Shown in pieces: positions 53,706 to 60,838 of a stretch of 64,000 bases of DNA. The DNA lies in assembly GCA_039193455.1 (NCBI GenBank), contig JBCCWO010000011.1:1-64000 (forward strand). Reading direction: 5' to 3'. The stretch's first letter is position 1, and each line of letters begins with the position of its first letter. Source of the DNA: JBCBGF01 sp039193455 (GTDB taxonomy: Bacteria > Pseudomonadota > Alphaproteobacteria > Rhodobacterales > Rhodobacteraceae). Position numbers and translations under genes: made by a program. The notes under the pieces were generated by a model. That model made no database searches. It saw nothing but the letters and a program-made list of their open reading frames with translations, and had not been told where the DNA came from.

Positions 53706-53737
53706 GGTCGGCCCGGCGTCTGCGCCCCGGGCCGACC
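53706..53737 (-). other. Intercistronic stem-loop between aglE and aglF
   Basis: Perfect 11-bp stem (GGTCGGCCCGG and complement) with a 10-base loop and no T-run after it on the minus strand. In sugar operons such hairpins after the binding protein gene stabilise its mRNA and lower expression of the permeases; that role is inferred here. Confidence 0.7.
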
Positions 53738-53763
53738 GATTGTTGGCTTGAGAGCTGTGCGCC

Positions 53764-55122
53764 CTACTTGATCGCGTCCCAGCTCTGCTGAATCGTTGCC
53801 GCCACGTCGGCTGCAGCCGCGCCGCCGACATAGTCGACCATGCCGGTCCAGAAGCTGCCCGCGCCCACGGCACCCGGCATCAGGTCGGACCCGTCAAAGC
53901 GGAACGTCGTGGCATTCAGCAGGATCTCGCCCTGGCCGCGCAGGATCCCGTCCTTGTAGGCATCAAGGTTCACCCCGTTATGCGGTGTCAGGAACCCGGT
54001 TTGCGCCATCATGACCTCGTGGGCGATGGGTTGTTGCAGAAACTCCATGAACGCCATGGTCGCGTCGCTTGCGTCGGTTACGGCCATAAGAGTTCCGCCA
54101 CCCAGAACCGGGTTGCCCAGATCCTTTTCGGCGAACGACGGGAAATAGAAGAAGTCTGCATCTTCGCCGGGCACAACGTCATCGGGGAAGAACGCCGTGG
54201 CAAAGGACGCCTGGCGGTGCATGTAGCACTGCGGCGGCGACGAGAAGAGGCCGGTCGGGCTATCGCGGAAGTCCGTCGAGCCGACCGCTGCCGAACCGCC
54301 GGCAACCATGTCGTCATTCTTGGCAAACATGCCAAAGGTTTCGATGGCTTCCAGAACCTGCGGATCGTTGAACGGGATCTCGTTCAGCACCCACTGGTCA
54401 TAAACATCGGGCGCGTGGCTGCGCAGCATGATGTCTTCGACCCAGTCGGTCGCCGGCCATCCGGTGGCCGGACCCGAGCCCAGACCGATGCACCACGGCG
54501 TCTCACCATCCGCGATGATCTGCTCGGACAGCGCGATCAGGTCTTCCATGCTTTCGGGCACTTCGTAATCGGCGTCCTCGAAGTTCTCGGGCGAGTACCA
54601 GACAAGGCTCTTGACGTTCACGTTGTAGAAGAAGCCGTAGAACGCATCTTCGCCGTTCTCGTTGGGATATGTGCCCAGATCGACCCAGGACTGACCTGCC
54701 GCATAGTTGTCAGCGACCCACTGGGCCATGTCGCCACCCAGCGGCGTCAGCAAACCCTGCGCCGCCATGGTCGCGGCAAGGCCGGGCTGCGGGAACACCG
54801 CGATGTTCGGCGGCGACCCCGCCTCGGCGTCGATCACGATCTGCTGCTCGAACCCATCGGACCCGGTATAGGTGACGTCCGCGCCGGTGGCGTCGGTAAA
54901 GTACGCGATGGCGCTGCGAAAGATTTCGTCCTCCGGCGACAGCCAGGGGCCAAAGATGGTCACGGTCTGCCCGCTCAGGTCCGGCGCACTGGCTTTGTAG
55001 GCCTCGTATGAGTCCCAGCTGAACGGTCCGTCGCCGGGCGCGAAAGCCAGGTGTCCGTCGGCCGTGGCCGCCCCGGCAGTCAGCGCGGAGATCGCCACAC
55101 CTGCCAAAAATGCTCTTTTCAT
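53764..55122 (-). CDS. aglE: Alpha-glucoside ABC transporter substrate-binding protein
   Basis: 452 residues with a Sec signal peptide (MKRAFLAGVAISALTAGAATA). Type 1 carbohydrate-binding protein: VTIFGPWLSPEDEIFRSAIAYF, VTYTGSDGFEQQIVIDAEAG, and GFLTPHNGVNLDAYKDGI near the end. ATG 55122 has a strong GGAGGAAG; an in-frame extension upstream has none. It is the promoter-proximal gene of aglEFGAK, divergent from aglR. Confidence 0.93.
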   Translation of the reverse strand: MKRAFLAGVAISALTAGAATADGHLAFAPGDGPFSWDSYEAYKASAPDLSGQTVTIFGPWLSPEDEIFRSAIAYFTDATGADVTYTGSDGFEQQIVIDAEAGSPPNIAVFPQPGLAATMAAQGLLTPLGGDMAQWVADNYAAGQSWVDLGTYPNENGEDAFYGFFYNVNVKSLVWYSPENFEDADYEVPESMEDLIALSEQIIADGETPWCIGLGSGPATGWPATDWVEDIMLRSHAPDVYDQWVLNEIPFNDPQVLEAIETFGMFAKNDDMVAGGSAAVGSTDFRDSPTGLFSSPPQCYMHRQASFATAFFPDDVVPGEDADFFYFPSFAEKDLGNPVLGGGTLMAVTDASDATMAFMEFLQQPIAHEVMMAQTGFLTPHNGVNLDAYKDGILRGQGEILLNATTFRFDGSDLMPGAVGAGSFWTGMVDYVGGAAAADVAATIQQSWDAIK

Positions 55123-55189
55123 GTCGTCTTCCTCCCGGTTTCGCATGCACGCTTCACGTGTTCATGACATCCTGCGCCCGAACCAAAAC

Positions 55190-55203
55190 TCAAAGCGCTT
55201 TGA
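55190..55203. promoter_or_regulatory. LacI-type operator 1 (aglE side)
   Basis: TCAAAGCGCTTTGA, a perfect 14-bp palindrome centred on CG, the standard LacI/GalR-family recognition type. It lies 68 bases upstream of aglE on the minus strand, in the divergent aglE/aglR region, and shares its AAAGCGCTTT core with operator 2. Confidence 0.85.
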
Positions 55204-55353
55204 ATGATACGACCGTCGCCCAAGAACCGGGCACTGTCAATTACGGATTTCAAGATCATTATGTTTTCTTGATATTTTTTACGCTCGCAAATCTTTCAGA
55301 GACGGTAAGATACCTTTGACGCGCCCGCGGCAGACCGATAGTCTATTGACGAA

Positions 55354-55369
55354 TTGAAAGCGCTTTGAA
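55354..55369. promoter_or_regulatory. LacI-type operator 2 (aglR side)
   Basis: TTGAAAGCGCTTTGAA, one mismatch from a perfect palindrome, 13 bases before the aglR start and immediately after a TTGACG -35-like box at 55346. Binding would repress aglR itself; with operator 1 about 160 bases away a repression loop is possible. Confidence 0.85.
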
Positions 55370-55381
55370 CCGGGTTCCCGT

Positions 55382-56428
55382 ATGAATCTCAAAGAGTTGG
55401 CACTGAGCCTTGGCCTAAGCCAAACCACGGTGAGCCGGGCGCTGAACGGCTATCCCGAGGTGAGCGAAGCCACCCGCACCCGGGTGCGGCAGGCGGCAGA
55501 GCAGCACAACTATCGGCCCAACACGCGCGCCAAGGCCCTGGCAACCGGGCGCTCTCTGACCATTGGCCACGTCATTCCGGTCTCGACCAAGCACGAAATG
55601 GTCAACCCCGTCTTCGCCGACTTCATCGCCGGTGCGGCAGAGGTCTATGCCGATAACGGCTATGACATCACGCTCTCGATGGTGCGCGACGCCGACGAGG
55701 CGGCGGCCTACCGTACCCTGGCCGCCAAAGGCGCCGTCGACGGGATTATCGTGCATGCCCCGCGGACCGACGATCCCCGGATCGCGCTGTTGTCCGAGCT
55801 GAACCTGCCCTTCGTCGTCCATGGCCGCGCCAGCGACGTCACCCTGCCCTACAGCTGGCTCGACGTGAACAACCGACGCGGCTTTCAACGCGCCACCGAG
55901 TTTCTAGTCGACCTCGGCCACCACCGAATTGGGTTGATCAACGGGCTGGAACATCTCGACTTCGCGATCCGGCGGCGCCAGGGCTATCTGGCGGGGCTGT
56001 CCGCACGCGGGCTTGACGTGGATCCCGTGCTGATGACCCAAGGCGAGATGACGGAAAGCTACGGTCGCAGCGCGGCGCGGGCCCAGCTCGACCTTGCCGA
56101 TCCGCCCACGGCCTTCATTGCATCCTCGATCATCGTTGCAATCGGCGCCCGGCGCGCCGTCGAGGAACGCGGCCTCACCCTGGGCCGCGACGTGTCGATC
56201 ATCGCCCATGACGACGATCTGTCCTACTTCCGCAATGATGAGACCGTTCCCCTGTTCACAGCCCTCAGATCGTCTGTGCGCGAGGCCGGGCGCCGGGCCG
56301 CCGACATGCTGCTCGCCCAGGTGGCGCACCCCGCGGTCGCGCCGCAGCGCGAGCTGATGGAGGTTGACCTGATGGTCGGGCGCTCCACCGGCCCAGCCCC
56401 GCTCAGCGCCGCCCGCCGCCAGGGGTGA
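55382..56428 (+). CDS. aglR: LacI-family regulator of alpha-glucoside genes
   Basis: 348 residues. Helix-turn-helix LKELALSLGLSQTTVSRALNGYPEVSEATR and hinge helix RPNTRAKALATG, then a periplasmic-binding-protein-like effector domain (FIAGAAEVYADNGYDITL, RAFQ-type sugar contacts around SWLDVNNRRGFQRATEFLV). It starts the plus-strand unit aglR-GH1-GH1-glk and is divergent from aglE. Two matching operators lie in its upstream gap. Expected to repress the uptake and hydrolysis genes until the sugar is present. Confidence 0.9.
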   Translation: MNLKELALSLGLSQTTVSRALNGYPEVSEATRTRVRQAAEQHNYRPNTRAKALATGRSLTIGHVIPVSTKHEMVNPVFADFIAGAAEVYADNGYDITLSMVRDADEAAAYRTLAAKGAVDGIIVHAPRTDDPRIALLSELNLPFVVHGRASDVTLPYSWLDVNNRRGFQRATEFLVDLGHHRIGLINGLEHLDFAIRRRQGYLAGLSARGLDVDPVLMTQGEMTESYGRSAARAQLDLADPPTAFIASSIIVAIGARRAVEERGLTLGRDVSIIAHDDDLSYFRNDETVPLFTALRSSVREAGRRAADMLLAQVAHPAVAPQRELMEVDLMVGRSTGPAPLSAARRQG

Positions 56429-56429
56429 C

Positions 56430-57773
56430 ATGATGCAAAACACCCGCACGACCTTCCCCGAAGGCTTCCAATTCGGGGCGGCCACGTCCAGCTACCAGAT
56501 CGAAGGGCAAGCCGCAGGTGGGACGGGCCTGACTCATTGGGATACGTTCGCGGCAACCCCAGGCAACGTGGTGGGCGGTGAGGACGGCGCCGTGGCCTGC
56601 GACCACTATCACCGCTGGCGGGTGGATCTGGATCTGGCGGCGGCGGCCAACCTGGATATCTACCGGTTTTCAACGAACTGGGCACGGATCTTGCCAGCTG
56701 GCACTGGCACCCCAAACCCGGAAGCGCTCGACTTCTACGACCGTCTTGTCGACGACATGCTTGCGCGCGGACTGGCGCCTTACCTGACGCTCTATCACTG
56801 GGAACTGCCTGCGGCGCTTGCCGACCGCGGCGGCTGGACAAACCCCGAGATCGCCCATTGGTTCACGGACTATGCCCGGCTGATCCTGGCCCGGATCGGC
56901 GACCGCGTCGCATCGGTGGCCACGTTCAACGAGCCCTGGTGCGTCACCTGGGCGGGCCATTTCAACGGCACCCATGCCCCCGGGATCCGCGACATTCGCG
57001 CCACCGCAAGATCGGTCCATAACCTATTGCGGTCCCATGCTCTTGCGATGAACGCGCTGCGCGTCGAAGGGTACGGCAACCTGGGGATCGTGCTGAACCT
57101 TGATGCAATCACGCCAGCGGATGCGAGCAGCGTTTCTGCATTGGCATCAGAGGTTTACGATGCGTGTTTCAATCGATGCTTCCTCGATCCTCTGTTTCGC
57201 GGGACCTATCCGGCGCGATTGCTTGAGGGGTTCGAACCGATCCTGCCCCCGGGTTGGGAGGTGGATGTGCCAGGTTTCGCAACCCCGCTCGATTGGCTGG
57301 GGGTAAACTACTACACGAGAAAGCGCGTACAGGCATTTGAAACGGAACGATTTCCGAACTATGCATTTGCTGAGGGCCTGTTACCCCAGACAACCATGGG
57401 GTGGGAGATCTACCCCGAGGGGCTGACCGAGGTCCTGACACGCGTCGCAATGGACTATTCCCGCGATTTGTCCCTGTATGTGACGGAAAGCGGGATGTCG
57501 GCTGATGAGCCGGACGATGCGACCGTCGTCGAGGACAGCTACCGCACCGACTACATCGACCGCCACTTTGCCGCCGCCCGCGCCGCGATGGACGCCGGTG
57601 TCCCGCTCAAAGGCTATATTGTCTGGAGCTTGCTCGACAATTTCGAATGGGCCCGCGGATACGCACGCCGCTTTGGCCTCGTTCACACGGATTTCAAGAC
57701 GTTAGAGCGCACCCCTAAAGCCTCGTATCACGCATTGGCCGCCGCCCTGGCCCGCCACGGAGACACCGCATGA
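56430..57773 (+). CDS. Beta-glucosidase (GH1), first copy
   Basis: 447 residues, glycoside hydrolase family 1. N-terminal FPEGFQFGAATSSYQIEG, acid/base in ATFNEPWCVTW, nucleophile in LYVTESGMSADEPD (the usual Thr-Glu-Asn-Gly is Thr-Glu-Ser-Gly here), and terminal NFEWARGYARRFGLVHTDF. Cytoplasmic. It follows aglR after one base. The central third (about 57100-57400) is noticeably poorer in GC than the flanks. It is clearly paralogous to the next gene. Confidence 0.93.
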   Translation: MMQNTRTTFPEGFQFGAATSSYQIEGQAAGGTGLTHWDTFAATPGNVVGGEDGAVACDHYHRWRVDLDLAAAANLDIYRFSTNWARILPAGTGTPNPEALDFYDRLVDDMLARGLAPYLTLYHWELPAALADRGGWTNPEIAHWFTDYARLILARIGDRVASVATFNEPWCVTWAGHFNGTHAPGIRDIRATARSVHNLLRSHALAMNALRVEGYGNLGIVLNLDAITPADASSVSALASEVYDACFNRCFLDPLFRGTYPARLLEGFEPILPPGWEVDVPGFATPLDWLGVNYYTRKRVQAFETERFPNYAFAEGLLPQTTMGWEIYPEGLTEVLTRVAMDYSRDLSLYVTESGMSADEPDDATVVEDSYRTDYIDRHFAAARAAMDAGVPLKGYIVWSLLDNFEWARGYARRFGLVHTDFKTLERTPKASYHALAAALARHGDTA

Positions 57774-59092
57774 ACTTCACCCGCGCCGACTTTCCCGAGG
57801 GCTTCCTCTTCGGCACCGCCACGTCGAGCTACCAGATCGAAGGCCATGCACTCGGGGGTGCGGGGCCAACCCATTGGGACAGCTTCGCGGCCACCCCCGG
57901 CAATGTCGTCCGGGCCGAGAACGGCGCCCGCGCCTGCGAGCACTACCTCCGGATGGACGAGGATCTCGACCTGATCGCCGGGTCTAATGTCGACGTCTAT
58001 CGCTTTTCGACGAGCTGGGCCCGCGTGCTGCCCGAAGGCCGCGGAACGCCGAACGCAGAGGGCCTCGACTTCTACGACCGGCTTGTCGACGGCTTGCTGG
58101 AACGTGGCCTGAAACCGGCGGCGACGCTCTATCATTGGGAACTGCCCTCGGCCCTTGCCGACCTCGGCGGTTGGCGCAACCGGGACATCGCGGGTTGGTT
58201 TGGCGACTTCACCGAGGTCATCATGGGCCGGATCGGCGACCGCGTCTGGTCCGCTGCACCGATCAACGAACCATGGTGTGTGGGCTGGCTCAGCCATTTT
58301 CTGGGTCACCACGCGCCGGGCTTGCGCGATATCCGGGCCACCGCGCGGGCGATGCACCACGTCCTGCTCTCGCACGGAACCGCGATCCAGGTGATGCGCG
58401 GCCTCGGCATGTCGAACCTGGGCGCCGTGTGCAACTTCGAATACGCGCAACCGGTCGATGACAGCCCCGCCGCACAGGCCGCAGCGCGTCGATACGACGG
58501 ATACTACAACCGCTTTTTCCTGTCCGGCCTGTTCCACGGCACCTACCCCGACGACGTATTGGAGGGGCTTGGCCCGCATATGCCCGATCGCTGGCAGGAC
58601 GACATGGAACTCATCGGCAGCCCGGTGGATTGGTGCGGCCTCAACTACTACACCCGCAAGATCATCGCGCCGAACGACGACCCATGGCCCAGTCATGAAG
58701 AGGTTCCCGGCCCCCTGCCCAAAACCGCCATGGAGTGGGAGATCTATCCCGACGGTCTCCACTACTTCCTGAAACGCACGCATGAAGAGTACACCAAGGG
58801 CCTCCCGCTCTACGTCACCGAGAACGGGATGGCGGCGCCGGATGTCGTGCATGGCGGCCAGGTCGATGACCCACACAGGATCGACTACCTGAACGCCCAC
58901 ATCGCGGCGGTTCGGGCGGCTTTGGCCGAAGATGTGCCGGTCGCCGGGTATTACATCTGGTCGCTCATGGACAATTACGAGTGGGCGCTGGGGTACGAAA
59001 AACGCTTCGGGCTGATCCACGTCGATTTCGAGACCTTGCAGCGGACACCGAAGGCATCCTATCACAGCCTCGCATCTGCCCTCGCCCGCTAG
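57770..59092 (+). CDS. Beta-glucosidase (GH1), second copy
   Basis: 440 residues, GH1. FPEGFLFGTATSSYQIEGHALGG, acid/base in APINEPWCVGW, nucleophile in the canonical YVTENGMAAPD, and NYEWALGYEKRFGLIHVDF. Its start overlaps the first copy's stop (ATGA). The two copies share N- and C-terminal halves closely, so they probably arose by tandem duplication and may now differ in sugar preference. Confidence 0.94.
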   Translation: MNFTRADFPEGFLFGTATSSYQIEGHALGGAGPTHWDSFAATPGNVVRAENGARACEHYLRMDEDLDLIAGSNVDVYRFSTSWARVLPEGRGTPNAEGLDFYDRLVDGLLERGLKPAATLYHWELPSALADLGGWRNRDIAGWFGDFTEVIMGRIGDRVWSAAPINEPWCVGWLSHFLGHHAPGLRDIRATARAMHHVLLSHGTAIQVMRGLGMSNLGAVCNFEYAQPVDDSPAAQAAARRYDGYYNRFFLSGLFHGTYPDDVLEGLGPHMPDRWQDDMELIGSPVDWCGLNYYTRKIIAPNDDPWPSHEEVPGPLPKTAMEWEIYPDGLHYFLKRTHEEYTKGLPLYVTENGMAAPDVVHGGQVDDPHRIDYLNAHIAAVRAALAEDVPVAGYYIWSLMDNYEWALGYEKRFGLIHVDFETLQRTPKASYHSLASALAR

Positions 59093-59101
59093 GCCCCGCC
59101 C

Positions 59102-60070
59102 ATGTCCCGTGCCGCTGACGTTTATTCCCTTGTTGCCGATATCGGCGGAACCAACACCCGTGTTGCCCTTGCGGAAGGTCCGGCCCTGTTGCCGGACACC
59201 ATTCGCAAGTTCCGAAATGCCGACTATCCCGGGCTCGAGACGGTGCTGCGCGACTACGTTGCGCAAGAGGACGGCGTTGATTGCCGCGCCGCCTCGGTGG
59301 CGATCGCAGGACCCGTGCGCAGCGGCAGCGGAACCCTTACCAACCTGGACTGGACAATCGACGAAGGCACGCTGGCGCGGGCCACAAAAGCCGAATTTGT
59401 GGCCGTCCTGAATGACCTTGAGGCACAGGGGCACGCGCTGGGACGGCTCGCCCCCGAAAACCTGCGCGAGATTGTGCCGGGCCCCGATCCATTGCCGGAT
59501 GCGCCGCAATTGGTGATCGGCGTGGGCACGGGCTTTAACGTGGCCCCCGTGCATTTCTCCGAAGGCCGCCGCCTTGTGGCCCCGTCGGAAGCCGGTCACT
59601 CCAACCTGCCAATCCGCAACGAACAAGAGCTGCGGTTGTGCAAGTTTGTTGAGACAGCGCACGGGTTCCCCGCGGTCGAAGACGTGCTTTCGGGGCGGGG
59701 TCTTGAACGCCTCTACGCCTTCCTGGGGCACGAGGCCGACGATCCGCGCGAACTGTCGGCCGCCCAGATCATGGATCAGCGCAACCACGGCGATGCACGC
59801 TCGGTCGAGGCGGCACGGCTCTTCGCGCGCATGCTGGGCACGGTGGCCGGAAATCAGGCGCTGATCCACCTGCCATTCGGCGGTATCTTCCTGGCTGGCG
59901 GCGTCTCGCGCGCCATCGCGCCCTATTTGGCCGAGTACGGATTCCTCGACGCTTTCCGTGACAAGGGCCGGTTCGCAGGCTTCATGCAGAACTTCGCCGT
60001 ATCCGTGATCGAGGATGACTTTGCCGCACTGACCGGATCGGCGGCACATCTTGCACGCATCTCGGCCTAA
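59102..60070 (+). CDS. glk: Glucokinase
   Basis: 322 residues, ROK-unrelated Glk family: ATP motif VADIGGTNTRVAL, glucose-binding LNDLEAQGHALG and VIGVGTGFNVAPV, and SEAGHSNLPIRNEQE. It phosphorylates the glucose released by the glucosidases upstream, feeding it into the Entner-Doudoroff or glycolytic pathway. Nine bases after the second GH1 gene, so part of the same transcript. Confidence 0.93.
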   Translation: MSRAADVYSLVADIGGTNTRVALAEGPALLPDTIRKFRNADYPGLETVLRDYVAQEDGVDCRAASVAIAGPVRSGSGTLTNLDWTIDEGTLARATKAEFVAVLNDLEAQGHALGRLAPENLREIVPGPDPLPDAPQLVIGVGTGFNVAPVHFSEGRRLVAPSEAGHSNLPIRNEQELRLCKFVETAHGFPAVEDVLSGRGLERLYAFLGHEADDPRELSAAQIMDQRNHGDARSVEAARLFARMLGTVAGNQALIHLPFGGIFLAGGVSRAIAPYLAEYGFLDAFRDKGRFAGFMQNFAVSVIEDDFAALTGSAAHLARISA

Positions 60071-60091
60071 GCGCGCATTAAACCCCGCCCC

Positions 60092-60107
60092 GTAACCCCG
60101 CCTTAAC
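60092..60107 (+). promoter_or_regulatory. Near-consensus CtrA box upstream of chemotaxis operon
   Basis: GTAA-N7-TTAAC, one mismatch from the CtrA consensus TTAA-N7-TTAAC, 51 bases upstream of the STAS gene. CtrA controls flagellar and chemotaxis genes in Rhodobacterales. The spacing of the two halves is exact. Confidence 0.6.
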
Positions 60108-60157
60108 CCGCGCGCACCTAGACCGCAGGACAACTCACTGCTGTCAAAGAGAGCGCG

Positions 60158-60472
60158 ATGGAGACTGGGCCAACCACCCCCGACACCGCCGATCCCGCCG
60201 GGGCGCTGACCCTTGCGCCCAAGCTTGACCTGCGCGCCTCGACCGAGCTTTCGCTGGAACTCGCGGCGCGGCGCGGTGCGGATCTCGTGCTCGACGGGGC
60301 CAATGTCGAACACCTCGGCGCACATGCGCTGCAAACGCTCGTCGCCGCCGCGAAGGCCTGGGAAGCGGACGGTCGCACGTTCACCATTGCTTCGCTCACC
60401 GATGCCGCCCAGGCGGACTTGGCAACGCTTGGCGCCCCAGACGACATCCTACAAACCGGAGGATCCGCATGA
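60158..60472 (+). CDS. STAS-domain protein of the chemotaxis operon
   Basis: 104 residues, a STAS domain as in anti-sigma antagonists: LTLAPKLDLRASTELSLELAAR, LVLDGANVEHLGAHALQTLVAAAKAW, FTIASLTDAAQADLATLG. The phosphorylatable Ser is replaced (LGAHALQ), as is usual in chemotaxis STAS proteins of alphaproteobacteria. Its role there is unclear. Its stop overlaps the cheY start. Confidence 0.85.
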   Translation: METGPTTPDTADPAGALTLAPKLDLRASTELSLELAARRGADLVLDGANVEHLGAHALQTLVAAAKAWEADGRTFTIASLTDAAQADLATLGAPDDILQTGGSA

Positions 60473-60834
60473 GCCTAGAGGTTCTTGCCGTCGACGACAG
60501 CCGCACCATGCGTGACATGCTGCGGCTTGCATTGGGCGAGGCTGGGATGACCACGCATCTGGCCGAAGACGGCGAACACGGACTTGAGGTTCTGTCCGAC
60601 ATCAGCCCGGATGTCATCATCACCGATATCAACATGCCGCGCCTCGATGGTTTTGGCTTTATCGACGCGGTGCGCGCGCAAGAGGCCTATCGCAACCTGC
60701 CGATTCTGGTGCTGACCACCGAAAGCTCGGCAGACCTGAAATCACGCGCGCGCGATGCCGGGGCGACCGGCTGGATCGTCAAACCGTTCGATCCCGAAAA
60801 ACTGGTCCGCGCCTTACAGATCGTGGCGGGGTAG
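60469..60834 (+). CDS. cheY: Chemotaxis response regulator CheY
   Basis: 121 residues, single receiver domain. Acidic pocket Asp9-Asp10, phosphorylated Asp53 in VIITDINMPRLDG, Thr83 in VLTTESS, Lys105 in IVKPFDP. When phosphorylated by CheA it would bind the flagellar switch. It starts ATGA with the STAS gene stop and is followed by cheA after 4 bases. Confidence 0.93.
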   Translation: MSLEVLAVDDSRTMRDMLRLALGEAGMTTHLAEDGEHGLEVLSDISPDVIITDINMPRLDGFGFIDAVRAQEAYRNLPILVLTTESSADLKSRARDAGATGWIVKPFDPEKLVRALQIVAG

Positions 60835-60838
60835 ACCG

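Noticed and set aside
57728..60334. Open frame of 868 codons on the minus strand across the second GH1 gene and glk
   Set aside because: It lies antisense to two genes with complete family signatures, has no recognisable domain, and its Arg/Gly/His-rich composition is what the reverse frame of GC-rich codons yields.
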